64,000 nt of DNA. It comes from Diploscapter coronatus. Its lineage: Eukaryota; Nematoda; Chromadorea; Rhabditida; Rhabditidae. This document shows positions 22,197 through 34,570 of the stretch, in pieces. Under the pieces are notes generated by a model. It saw only the letters and a program-made list of their open reading frames with translations. It had not been told where the DNA came from and did no database searches. Made by a program: the position numbers and the translations under genes. The stretch's first letter is position 1, and each line of letters opens with the position of its first letter. Location: NCBI GenBank assembly GCA_964036155.1, contig OZ038423.1, forward strand, positions 43,911,249 to 43,975,248. Reading direction: 5' to 3'.

Positions 22197-23160
22197 AAGA
22201 ATTTGGTATTCGATAAAATCAATATGGAGTTCATTTTCATCACTTATTATTTCATTATGACACTTTGCCTACTTTTCTTTGGCACTTAATTTTTAGAGTA
22301 TTTGGCTAGTTTTTCCTTTGCATGTTGAGATTTTTAGATAGAGAAAACTTTATTTTTAGATGTTAGATTTCATTTTCTATGTTGAATTTTAGAGGAACCG
22401 GTAGAATTATTGATGAGATTTTGCTAGTATTTAGTTGTTAGATCTTGCTGAATTTCGAAAATCCAGGAAATAGGAAATAGCCACAAATTAGAAAATCCGA
22501 CTTTTCTCATTGGCATTTCTTATGATATGAATTTTCAAAATTCACTACCTTCTTGCCAATTTGAATAAGTTGATTGCTAAACTAGACGGTTACCGTAAAA
22601 AGTGCTCAATGTTACTTATCATGACTAGGTAATTCATTTACAAAAAAAATGCCATAACTACTCGAATTTCCATGATTCCAGACAATTTTATTCTTATCTC
22701 GAGTTTTTTTTCTTAAAATTCGGATTTCCGAATATTTTAGTAGATTTTAGAAAATAATAAATAAATTTTTATCTTTGTCACTTTTTAGTTCTCAACATTT
22801 CAAGAAATGCCTGAAATTGGAATTTCTAGAATGACGACATTTGAAAATGGGGATTCGGCAAAATTTCCAAATCGTCATTACCGTTCGATCATCATTTTTC
22901 AGTGATTTGGTAAATTTCAACTCGAAATGTGACGACAGATTTTCGAGCTTTTGCTATTTCATCGTCTCTTGTCATTGTCGGGATAGAATTTTGAAGATTT
23001 CCTTCTTTTCCACTCGTGTTTTTCTTTATTTTCCACAATGATACAGATGACGAAACCTGTTGTTAAAAAATCATAAAAATTTTGAACATGATAACATGAT
23101 TTTCAAAATCGGAATTTCAAGAATTACAGTAATATTGTTTGCGAATTCAGAATTCGTACG
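22197..23160. other. Intergenic interval between GBE1 and the coiled-coil gene
   Basis: AT-rich with no supported gene, RNA or repeat. A GCGAATTCAG acceptor at 23141-23150, ten bases before the next ATG, is a plausible trans-splice site for the downstream gene. Confidence 0.4.
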
Positions 23161-25245
23161 ATGAACGACGAGAGCGGGATCCAGAAGACGTCTGACGACG
23201 ATTCAAGGTCGATGAGACGGGAGCTGCTGAGCGCGGCCGAAGCGGTGGACGATCTACACGTGGCGATGCTGATGCAGTCCGCGCAACTGCACGGATGCGC
23301 TCAGGTATGCGAAAATGTTGAAATTTGTTAAAATACGGTATTTGTAAGCAATTTTCGTATTCTTTCTGTTGAGATATTTTGAATTTTATAAGGAAAAAGC
23401 AAATAAAAATGAGACTCATGGCAACCCATCGTCGAATTAGTATTTTTCATAACAAACCATGCTAGATTATTTTTATCTTGAGCATGACATGCACAAAAGT
23501 TATAGATCAGATGAAAGATGATCGAAGCTTTTGCAGGGCTATACTGACTATCTGAAGACGTTGTTGGCCGATCGGGCGAGCTGTGAGCCGGTAGAGATAC
23601 TATTTCATTATCTTTGAGTTATTTTAATTTCCTCTTCACTACTTTACGACTCTTTCTCTTAAATAATGACATAAAGTATCGTAGAATAGTGTCAAAAGAT
23701 GCAAATTGTGCAGTGCAGGCCATTTTTCCCTACATATGAAAGATGAAAACCCCATTTGTTGCAGCTGATGAAGCGCCTCAGCAACATCGAGACGAAGATC
23801 GACGAGATGCAGGAGGAAATTGTGAAGAACGCCACCTCGGAGGTCGACGTCCATCTCCTCTGCAGGGACTTCGCCGAGGTTTACGCTTACTCAATCTACC
23901 GTAATCTGATTTGGGATATCTTCTTTCTCTGAAGAAATATCGAATTTGTTGGTCTATTTACAATTTTAAGTCGAGTTTCATTTTTATTGATAAGCAAATA
24001 AGATCGCTTCTTTTATTCTAAAATTATAAAAATCGTCGAATTTCTTGGGGGGTCATTATTCAGTGGATAAAGATACAAATGAAGTCCAACTCGAAAATTG
24101 CCTGTAGTTACACCGCCCTCTTGCCACTTCACACTTTGTAATTTCCATCTTCTTTTTTCTTACTATTTTCACCAGATAAAAGCTATGATTAGAGTTGGAA
24201 AAAATCAATAGGTTGGACGTGTTGCAGATGATTACGATGAAGGATTCGCTGCTCGCCACCGAAGCCAAACTCAAGCCCTTCACCGACAAAATGCGTTTCA
24301 GAGACGCGTTCCATCGAATCGTCGCAGGGTGGGTGAACATTCGCTTTTCTAATTCTTCAATTTTAAACCCCGAAATACAATCAAATGTCACTATAATTAT
24401 CAATAATATTTCAAGCTTTATGCTGAAATGAATAGAATAGGAACTTTTACAGCGATTTTTGCAGCCTGCATGGCAAGTACGCGGGCATGTATCCGTTGCT
24501 GAATCGCGCCCGGCACCACCTCGAACACGTCGAGCAAAACCTCGCCAAACACAGCGACGAGGATGTCAAACAGGTAAATGAATAAAATTTTTGCCCTTTA
24601 TTTCCATTTTTTTCCAAATTTATGCATCTTTTTCGAGATTATTTGCATATCCATAAAAGACTTGTGTAAGGGCATACGTGAGAAAAATTCTAAAAATTGA
24701 GATAAAGTTACTGATATAGTTCCAGATGATAACTATGTAATCGAAGGTGCGCCTTCATAGTATGATGTTACCAACTCCTGAAAACCTCGAAAGTCACGCG
24801 AAGTTGCATATTTTGGGGGTGCTCTATAACTATGTTACGTACTGTATTTTAGCAAGATAACTTATAAGTTGTAGGGAAAAATTTTCAGGCAATCGAAGCG
24901 CTTTCGAGCCTGCGCTTGTCGCTGGAGAAGATCGAGCAAACAATCGGGCCGAAGTCCGACAAATTCACCGCCCAAATCGCCAACTTCAAAGGCGCGTCCG
25001 CGGAGCTCACTCGGAGCATCAAGGTGAGGCAAAAATCCTAGTTTTTCTTTCTTTATTTGAAACTTACGGCCAGGGAAAATCCTAAATTTGATTTGTGAAA
25101 GAGCTAAAAAAGTTAACTAGGAGGGGTTTGGTATTTTACGACTATTAAATAGATTATGATATGGAAAAATATTTCGTTCATTTTCCGAGTTACAAACGAA
25201 AAACCTTTCCGTTACTTTCTATTTTAAAATCTTCAGAACGCCTAA
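23161..25245 (+). CDS. Unrecognised alpha-helical/coiled-coil protein
   Basis: Seven exons in phase: 23161-23304, 23537-23590, 23765-23878, 24228-24328, 24465-24573, 24889-25023 and 25237-25245, giving 221 aa. The last exon is only nine bases (Asn-Ala-stop) after a CTTCAG acceptor. The chain is mostly charged helices with heptad-like leucines (LMKRLSNIETKIDEMQEEI; ALSSLRLSLEKIEQTI). A central block (MRFRDAFHRIVAGLHGKY) may be the most conserved part. There is no signal peptide or membrane segment. Helical subunits of trafficking, dynactin-like or tethering complexes look like this, but no specific family is recognised. AATAAA at 25383 is 138 nt past the stop. Confidence 0.75.
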
Positions 25246-25369
25246 TGGTTCATTCAAAACAAGGTGCAAATGTGGCGTTGATAGAAGACAACTTCACTCC
25301 CAAAACGGTAATTCACCTCCAAAATCATAAAAATCGAAACTCAACTTCTATAATATAACGACACAGTTT

Positions 25370-25375
25370 TTTATT
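25370..25375 (-). terminator. Poly(A) signal AATAAA for the Ig receptor gene
   Basis: TTTATT on plus reads AATAAA on minus, 139 nt beyond the stop of the minus-strand Ig gene at 25514. It lies within 20 bp of the opposing gene's signal. Confidence 0.4.
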
Positions 25376-25382
25376 CGACAGC

Positions 25383-25388
25383 AATAAA
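25383..25388 (+). terminator. Poly(A) signal AATAAA for the coiled-coil gene
   Basis: AATAAA lies 138 nt after the stop at 25245. It is beyond the minus-strand signal at 25370-25375, so the two mature 3' ends would overlap in antisense if both signals are used. Confidence 0.45.
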
Positions 25389-25513
25389 TCAGGACAAAGA
25401 TCTACTGATAATAATGTAGTTATAATAAGTTAATGATAGATAATGATAATGCATGATGAAAATACCGTAATTTTTATACACGATATTAGGTTGATCTTTA
25501 AAAATAATCGAAA

Positions 25514-28500
25514 TTAACTGTCTTGAGAAATGGCGGCCGAATTCGGCAGGCCGATCGTGTTTTCCTGGGATTTTCCCATTTCTTCGTCTTCGTCTTTTTC
25601 CAAGAGACGCTTTTCCCTAAAATAAGATCTGAGTTTACATCATTTATTCCCTCTAAAATGAAAAAAATAAATAAAAAAACTTACTCATCCAAATAGTCAC
25701 TGATGGCCCGGTAGCACAAGACGCCAGTCCGCTTGATTCGCTTCACCAATCTGATAATTGCCCTAATTATCGCGGCAATTAACTTGAACACGCCAGTAAT
25801 TATCGCGAAAACGAAGATAATTATGACGATGGCGATCAGGACCATGGCAATACGCCAACTCATGTAGTCCTCTGGCAGGTATTCGTTTGACTGAAAAAGT
25901 GATTTTTCCAGAGTTTAAACATCATTTTTAGTATAAGATTTTTTTTAAATTGAACATTCTTGACCGTTTAGAAATTACCAGATATCAATCGATAATTATG
26001 ATAAAATCAGGGAAAAAGTGTATTTTCGTGACAGATATTTTCCAACTCACCAAAACCGCAAATTCGAATTTGGCGTTGTGATTCCCGTTGAAAGCCACGC
26101 ATGTCCAGGTTCCCTCGAGCCACGATCGGTACATCTTGAAGCGAATCGAACGACCATCAGGTGATAATCTCAAGTCAAACATTTTTTTTTTCTTCTAATT
26201 TTTCAGGTTTCTTAATATTTTTTCACTGATTCCATTATTTTTGTAAAAGAATACCAAAATTTGAGCTTAAAAACCTGTTCTTTTCTAAGCTCTTTAACTT
26301 ACTCGGTCAAAAATCTCGTCTTCCAGCTATTCTCGTACGCTTCGCCGTTGAAATACCTAAATTTTAAAAATTCATTGAAATTTCCGATATCATTTCAAAG
26401 GTAAAATATATAGGTAGATCCTGCGATCACATTTTTCATGTCATCAATTTCGGGGCAAAGATCATACATACAAATAGGTCTTGTGTAACTGATTGTTAGA
26501 AATTTACCATTTGTAATATGGTATCGGTGAGCCGGTGAGAGGGCACTCCAAAGTGAAGTTCGATTCAAATTGGTGTTCGGTGATTTTCTTCGACAAAAAC
26601 GGTGGAACGACAGGTTGGACCTGAATTTCGAATAGTTGATTGCGAAAATAGAATTTTTCGAAAAAATATCTAAATTTACCCTCAAAGTAGCAACCGCTTG
26701 TCTCTCGTAAGTGCCGTTAGATCCTGTCTTCTCGTTGTCGTCGAAGCAATAGTACGATCCGGAATCCGATACTTTCAAGGACCTGAGTTTGAAGATGAGA
26801 TAATATTGGCAAAATTACAGTTATTAAATGGAGCTTCTTCTAACTCGAAGTATTTGACAAAAGTGACGATAGGTTACGTGAAAAAATATTTGGCCTAATC
26901 TTCTCGTAATTTCATATCTCATGCGAAGATTTGACGTGAAAATTAGGTTTTATATTGACGGTCATACTTGATTTCGATGGAGAACTTTCTCTGTGATCGA
27001 TTGACCGTTTCGTACGATAAAACACGTCTTCCATCACGAGAATCTTTTCTCCATTCGATGCTCCTGAATATTATAAGTTTTCATAATTCTATACAATTTT
27101 ACGTTCAGTAGATAATCTTTATTTCTTTATGTACCCTCATGGAACTTCTAATCAAAACTATTTTTGTTGGAACATGTGTTAACTTTGGCTTGTTCTTAAA
27201 ATATTTACTAACCAGTTCTGATCGTTAGGCACCGCGCAGGTGAGTGTGAGGCTGTCGCCCTCGTAGATCAGGTCGATGTTGTCTTTCGGCGTATCGCGCA
27301 GAATCTTCTTCTTCAATTCGTAGCTGATTTCGACAACGCGACTGCTCGATTCTCGATTATAGTAGTTATTACGGGCAGACACGTAGTCGGTCGTCGTTGA
27401 GAACTGAATTGAGAAATTTGAGCTTTTTGTCCTTGCAAGCAGAATTTTCCCATCTATAACCCAAATAAAGGGCTAAATTTGAGTGATTTCTGGTAAATCT
27501 CATTTCAATATTAAAACCAGAATGTTCGCGGCTCGGTTTGGTTTAGGTTCGAAAATTGCGGTTCTGTTCGGTTCAGGGTGCGAAAAAATTGAACCACGAA
27601 CATGCCTAACTTAGGCATAATGAATCTCAATTTTAATTACACAATTTCGAAGAATAACATTCGAAAAGTTCCTTCCATGAAACACTTCAAGTTCCGAGCT
27701 TACTCGTCGTCTCGGAGCCGCGGCGGAGCACTTGTAACCGAGGTCGGATGCAATTGGAGACGGATAGATTCCCTTCCTGTAGTATCCCTGTCGCCAGACG
27801 AGGGCGATCTGGCCCGAGCCCTCGATTCGATCGAAGAACCCGTTGCTGTTGTAGTTTATGTCGCGATAGCTGCACGAGTAGCAGATGGTCTGATTGACGT
27901 ACTGCTCGATGTCCTCGTCGTTCCCCTGCGACTCGTACGTCCAATAGTAGTTGGAATCCAGCGTCTTCTGACGATCACCATATGACGGAGGTGCGATTGT
28001 CACGCTGGAATCGACATTTTTACAATCTTATAGAATTTTTGAGTAAGATGGATTTTGATAAAGCTTTGAGTATATCTTCAGAAAAGGGATTCCTATAGGT
28101 AAGATACAGGCACGAAATTTGTTCTTGTCCGTAGTTAAACAGGTAAAAGGAATGAACATTTCGGATTTAGAACATGTACAAGTACAACTTTTCCCCTTTA
28201 CGAACTTGGACTTGACTTGGCCTCGCTAGTGAGTTAAGTCGAAGCCAAGTCCACACATCCCTGCCTCTGGGCATCCTTGCTTCAGAAGTTTCACTTGGAA
28301 ATGTTCGTGCAAAGATTTTACTTCATTAAGCTTATTCTTCACATCGACTAGTCTCTTTTTCATGAAAATGCTTTCAATTTCACATTTGTTTTGAGTCCTC
28401 GATGAATTGACGGCAATGACTTACCTCGATCCCTGCTTTTGATCTCTCGGATATTCAACCTGTCGCTTGTAGACTCGATTTTTCGTGAAGGAGATCGCAT

Positions 28501-30298
28501 CTGAAAAAATAATGTTAAAATGATTTGTTTTTTTATAAATGTAGTACCAAGATAGCTCGTGTCAGCGATACAAACCGCCATGGGTTGGATTCCGGAGCGC
28601 GACCATCCATTCGAAATCGCGATCGGGGAAAAGTCCGTGTAGAATTCGACTCTGGTTTCCAACTCCTCGGACATGACTTCGAGCTGAACTTATCGATTTT
28701 AGCCAATTTTGAATAAAGCGAAACTATGATATGATCTTATCAAAATTTTCCTTATATCTCATGTCGCGCTCTCAGAAATATCTGTATGGTGTACAATCAC
28801 AAGAGTAATTTAGATCGAATTTATTTCTTGCGAACTGATTACCCTAAAAACTTGAGTGAAGTTGTATCCCTTCGATCTACCATCTTGCATCTGTCCAATG
28901 GTTTTGTTGAAGAAGCTGTACTCAAAGTCCTCAGTGAAAGTGGCTCGATATCTAAAAATCAGCATAGTGAAAATAATGCATTTCTTTTATTTGTGTTCAG
29001 GATGATTAGTCTTCAGGTAAAGAGCTTAGAGTAATTAGCCAATTATAAATGCATCATCTTAAAAGGTTGAATTACAGGGTAATGCAAAATTACGGACCCG
29101 ATTATAAAATAATTTCTAATTAAAATACCACCATATACATTTTTAATATGATTTTCTCGATCATTTTAACAAAAACTTATAGTTGAATTTTCTAATTGTG
29201 TTGGTTTCAAGTTTGTAATCCCCGGAAATACATTAAATCTGGCTAGTTTGAAATTAATTCGGCATTTTTATTGCTAGAGGAGCGAACGATTTGTTTACTT
29301 TTTTTTTCGAAAAACTGTCTTCATCATGTACATCCCTATTAAATTTAGAAAATCAATTGGGTCCGTAATTGTGCACCACCCTGTAATTTGAAGTTTTTGA
29401 GTTGTACAAAGTTAATGGTAGATAAAGATAGTTTTACGTTCCGCCCATTTTCTGGAATGCCGTGAACGACAAAGTATTGTTGACGACTTTATAAGCTCCA
29501 TTGTGAGATGAATTGTTGATTTCTTCGATGACAGGCACACCGCTTGGCAGTGAGACGTATTCCTAAATTTTGGAGATTGTTTTTATCTACTCTTTTTCAA
29601 TCATCATAATCTTAAAAATTCTCTACTTCATATTGGAAATAGAATTATGAAATTCATCTAATGAAAATAAATTATTAATGCCTGCTTAAATAATAGGTAT
29701 GGGCTTTTGTTTAGATCGAATAGTTTAAAGATTTTTTTCCGAAGATTTAAAAGTAGGTGATATGATTAAAATACCCTCGTCCAATAAATCCGCTTCCTCT
29801 TTCCTCCAAGGGACTGGACAGTGAGTTCTACATTTTGGCCATCCTCTACAAGTCGGTAAGAGTCTTCATCATTCACGAGAAAGTCGTACAGCTGCAAAGT
29901 TATCTCATTAAAACTGCATGAAAATGATATCACATGATTTTTGAATTCTTAAATTTTGTTAATATATTTTCTCGAAAGATAATGAAACAGAATCTTGATT
30001 TAAATCAACATTAAGAAATTATTTGTAAGGTATAGCGCCTATTTATTCTTATCTACCTTAAAGTATTAGTTCGTCAAGTAACTTTAATCATATGGTATAA
30101 AATAGTAGTTTAAGTGAGATTTTTATTTATTATTTTTTAAAAGAGTTTAAGGAAGATCACCTTCGGATGTTTCTGAGTAAGAGTATACAAGCATGATGTG
30201 GATTCGGACTTGAGGCAGGAAAAGTAGCCGGCATGGTTGACGACCACTTTCGCGTAACCTAAACCCAGCACCAAGGCTAGGCCCAGAAACAGGCGCAT
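25514..30298 (-). CDS. Single-pass membrane protein with two Ig-like domains (orphan receptor or adhesion protein)
   Basis: Fifteen exons join in phase: 30298-30161, 29891-29775, 29562-29438, 28951-28843, 28683-28548, 28500-28425, 28004-27704, 27403-27213, 27063-26968, 26782-26680, 26620-26508, 26356-26303, 26168-26051, 25890-25685 and 25616-25514, giving 661 aa. Residues 1-16 (MRLFLGLALVLGLGYA) are a signal peptide, and a TATTTCAG acceptor directly precedes the ATG. Residues about 17-334 are an unrecognised ectodomain with N-glycosylation sequons (NNS, NKT, NFT, NQT). Ig domain 1 has Cys390, Trp398 and Cys442 (DSGSYYC). Ig domain 2 has Cys490 and Cys543. A transmembrane helix spans about 573-601 (AIVIIIFVFAIITGVF), followed by basic residues and an acidic tail (LEKDEDEEM). 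The domain order suggests cell recognition. Intron 12 ends in GAG, and one intron holds a 313-bp MITE. Confidence 0.85.
29073..29385. mobile_element. Tc1/mariner-type MITE in an intron of the Ig receptor gene
   Basis: The left end TACAGGGTAATGCA and the reverse-complemented right end TACAGGGTGGTGCA continue into the shared block AATTACGGACCC, a TIR of about 28 bp with four mismatches. Ends begin with TA. It is 313 bp with no transposase frame, inside the intron 28952-29437. Confidence 0.75.
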
Positions 30299-31242
30299 CT
30301 GAAATATAAATGCGAATCTGAATTAAAGTTGCACTTTAAATTCAATTTTTAGCATAGAACGAGTGTAAGTAAACGTGTTCAATAGAAAAGCGATATGATA
30401 TGGATTTCGCAATCTTGAAAATGATTAAAGATGAAAAGAAACGAGTTATTTCGAAGCTCCTAAATATGGTTAAATTCAAATGTTTACCCTTAAAAGAGTT
30501 GAGGATAAAATAGGCATATATGAGATAATACAAATTTAAATCAATATTGCTGCAACTTTCACAATCAAAATTTTAAGTAGGGAGCAGTGAAAATGAATAA
30601 CTACATTATGAGGGGCAGTAATATCAGTAATGAAAGGCCCTAATGCCATAGAAACAGGCATTTTTCATAGTCAAACAGGGGATATTTCACCTGCTTACTC
30701 TCGGAGCACTTCTCTTTTGCTTATCGATTCAGCACAAGCACACATTTTTGTAAGCACTATTACGGAAAAGGAGAAGGTCTGAAATCATCGCGCCTGATAA
30801 GCAAACGGGGTCGAAATGTAAATAACATGTGGATTTGTCATGAATGGGTGGTTTTAAAGAAGGGTGTCTGCAAGAAAATGTCAGATTAAAGTGGAATTGT
30901 TTTATTAAAAAAATAATTTGAAGAATAAATGTATAGAAATCATTAATATTTTGACTTTTATTCTGAGATTTTGAATGCAATAGAATATAATAATTTAAAT
31001 AATTTTTTTTACATTTGGCAAAAAGTATAAGAATAATTTGTTTCATATATGCGTTCCTCATACCCCTCATTCATTTTGCCTCTGGGTTATTAATGCTTTG
31101 ACTTTTATGAGTAAGTTTACAGTGGCATGGACGAGTAATATGAGCTTCGCATGGAAGACAGGTTTCTCTCCATGTCTGGATATACAACCAACAAATCTCT
31201 CTCTCTCATATAAAATCATATGGACACAAACCTGGCAAGAAT

Positions 31243-31560
31243 GTATCTATATCTATGGAAGATATATTAATTTTTACTATATGTTTATGGATAAGAAGCA
31301 AAAGCAAGTTGACATATCTCGTGCCATATATGAGATTCATATAGATTTTTCTCTGGTTTAAAGTACGAGTAAAATATCACCTAATATATCAAAATACTAA
31401 ATACTCGATATAAGGAAAGATATCCTCTATGGTAAAGGATATAGGCACAAAACCGTCTGACATTTTGCATTCCTTATATGAGATGCATTTACAAATCTAC
31501 TCTTCTATGGTTAAAGATACGAGTACAAAACAGGTTGACATAGTCTTGTATGGAATAGGG
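31243..31560. repeat. Degenerate tandem repeat, about 80-bp unit
   Basis: Three diverged copies each carry CTATGG, AAAGATA, GCACAAAA or GTACAAAA, GTTGACATA or TCTGACAT, and then TATGAGAT followed by CAT. Copies begin near 31250, 31415 and 31500. No coding potential is seen. Confidence 0.45.
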
Positions 31561-31943
31561 AAAGTTGCCGTAAGCAGCAGGAATCCACCATTCCTCGTTT
31601 CCCTTATTGTACTCATAATAATCGCACGTCTCTAATCCATCCCTTTCCCCTTTAGCGTTCAGTTGTCGCCTCTTCGAGTGCGCACAGAAATGTAGACAGC
31701 AATAAGTTTGCCATAACTTTTCACGAATATGGCTTGTTTTGACGTGCTGTTGCTGTTTTTGCTTATACATATATTTTCGCTGTATAAATAACATATGCTG
31801 GCTTTATGGATTTTACTGCTTAGTTTATATTTCTAGTCTGACGATATAATTATCAAGATATTACCTCTTCTATATGAAACATTATAGCTATATGAAAACC
31901 TTACAAGGAAAGAAGTGTCTGCCTCTGATTTGATTTATTTTTC

Positions 31944-32230
31944 ACCAAGGGGTATTTCATGACGCTGATCACGAATCTGAAGTCAGGAAGTGTTGGCAGG
32001 CGATGATTCGACCGGGAAAACGTGAACATCGTTTTGTGCAGCAGAAATAGGTAAATGTAGTGATGTGCAGTAGAGGAAAGCAGAGAAATAATGTGTGCTA
32101 ATTTCTGATTTCAATTTTTCATGCGTTTCTGCGATGCAAAACAATGTTCATGTTCCCTGCCTGAACCGTCGTCCGTCAGCACTTTTTGACTTCAAAATTG
32201 TGATCAGCGTTATGAAATACCCCCTTTGGT
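31944..32230. mobile_element. Long foldback MITE upstream of sax-3
   Basis: Left arm ACCAAGGGGTATTTCATGAC and right arm (reverse complement) ACCAAAGGGGTATTTCATAA remain alignable over about 110 bp each, sharing GCTGATCAC, GAAGTCA, GAACAT, GTTTTG and CAGAAA. The total is about 287 bp and non-coding. No clear target-site duplication. Confidence 0.65.
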
Positions 32231-34349
32231 CCAAAGATCAGTCAAATCGGAGGTGAGCACTTCAAAAACTTCTCCTGTTAGCTTTTTCCTGATAGTTTGT
32301 ACCTCCTTATTATCACGTCATTAATTTTCATATGCGAAAAAAATCGTCTAGCTTAACATAATTCGAACTTCACACAAAATCTCATGACTTAGAAATCAAT
32401 CAAAGGTTTCATTATTCAAAAATTTCGACTCAATGTTTCCGATTGTGTTCCCACAAAAATGATATTCCCAGACTGTTAATTTCAAGTTTATGGCTTTATT
32501 CCGCGTGTCTAAATGGGTTGATAAGGTTTTTCAGCAACTCGCGTAGATTTACGATTTCGATTCAGCCCTTCAACAAGGCTGTGTGCGAAATATCCCTTGA
32601 GAAAGTCCTCTCAACTATCCCTGCCGATTTCGAATTTCTATCTTTCAGCATTGAATTAGAGATTTCCTTATTTTGCTCAAACCATTTTTGATTACTTCAA
32701 AGGAAACCGAAATTCAGTTCTTACGAAGAAGGAAAAATCGTCGAAGAAAAAAGTTGAGCGGTAAGATGGGCCTTTGAAATTCGGCCAAAAACAAGTGAGA
32801 AAGTACACCCAAACGCGGAAAGAAATTAGAGCGCAAAATTAGGCCGACTAGTGTAAGAAGAGTTCAAAGCAAATTTGCGATTAGTTTTGTCTAGATGATT
32901 TTTTTCTTTCAATGCTTTTAATAAAAATCGATCTTAATGGAACTTTTCTATCTAAAACTTTTCGTTCTTTATAATAATTGATCATTTTCGGAGAAAAGAT
33001 AGTTATGAATGTAAACTTTCTATACATTCGTCTCACTTTATTTTTCCTCATCTTCGAAACTCCATATTATCGTTCGTAACATCTAAAATCTTTCATGCAT
33101 TTCCCTCAAAAATGTCCGCTCTTACTCGAAAATACACTTTTTTGAGAATGAAGTGTCGTTTTGATAAATCGCAGACAGATGTTTTGACTTGCAATGTCTG
33201 GAACTCCTTCTAACTCCCATAATCTCTCATTTCGATGGTTAGAGACGGAGAGTGAGATCATTTTAGTTTGGAGACACGACCATAAAGTTGCACATTTCCC
33301 CAGGCTTAGCTGATTTTATGTTTATCGCTCGTTCAAGGTGCTAGATTCAATGGATTGGCTTACACCTGCGGATTTCGTAGTCATATTCTGGATCAGAAAT
33401 TGGAGATTTTATTTTTTTTTATTTTTATTTCATTAAAAATTATTTAATTCATCTGGAAATTTAATAATTCATGATATAATACGTCATAGCATTATTTAAA
33501 AAGATTATTGAATCAAGATCATTCTATTCTGCGTAAGTTGTATATTAATCAATAGTAAGTAGTCGATTTTATAATGAAGGATAGTGTTTCATCTAATATG
33601 CAAATTATGTTTATTTGACATTTTTCGTTTCGAATTATGTTTTTGAATGCATACGTCTTTGCACGAGCGATTTTAGTTGCGCTTGAAAATGCCACCACTT
33701 CTTTCGAAAATACTGCTCATTGTCGATTTTATCGTTTCTCAAAACGCGCTGTGAATCGTACGTAAAATTTTACGATGCACGATTATTATTATTACATGAC
33801 ATTCCACGGGGTGAACTGGATTTATATGCGAATTCTGTAGAAGTAGACTGATTTTACGAGTTCTTTAGGAGTTTTCAGGTTTTGAAGATCATTTGTACCC
33901 TACCTTTCCGTTGGTGAGCAGAATTCTTATTCAGATTTCTAATTTTCCTGAGATTCAATAGATTTTGAATTTGAATTTTCAAAATCTAAAATGATCTCTG
34001 GCTCTATCAAACTCTGACTATTAAAGGAATTGAGGTATTTGAGGAAAAAAAACTATACTAGTCAAGTTTCAAGATAAGTACTATCGCTAGGTTAACTGTA
34101 TTGACTGTATACGATGGTCCTGATTCTATCTCCAATCAATAACATTGTCCTTCGTATTCCTCTGATTGTCTTTCCCTCTTTATTTTCCATTCACTCCAAT
34201 ATCTTTCTTCCTTTCTCTCTTACTATCTTCACTCTCTTCATTTCCTATTCTCTCTCATGTTCCTTCCCATCTATTGCTGTCAGTTGTGTCTGTGCTAGTC
34301 GCTCTCTACGAGCGCGCGTCTATTTTTTCTTCACCTAATCATTTTTGCA

Positions 34350-34570
34350 CTTCCTAATTTATCTTCAAACTCTCATAGTTTAACTCCAGCTTCATTATTT
34401 CAATTTCGAGCCTCAATAATTCAACTTTAAACTTCTATAGTTGACCTTCAATCTTTCATAGTTCTGCTGTATATTCATAGGTTTCAACTTTTCTACTTCT
34501 ATTCCCAACTCCAGATTCAATATTCAACTTTGAACTCCATACTTTTACCTTAAACTTCAATATTTTCTCT
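34350..34570. repeat. Degenerate pyrimidine-rich tandem repeat
   Basis: Recurring CTTCAAACTCTCATAG, TTCAACTTTAAACTTCTATAG and CAACTTTGAACTCCATAC segments spaced roughly 30-50 bp suggest an old tandem array. It directly follows a CT-rich low-complexity tract. Confidence 0.35.

Noticed and set aside
34114..34357. Two overlapping open frames in CT-rich DNA
   Set aside because: Low-complexity pyrimidine tract without A has few stop codons; no splice or domain support.
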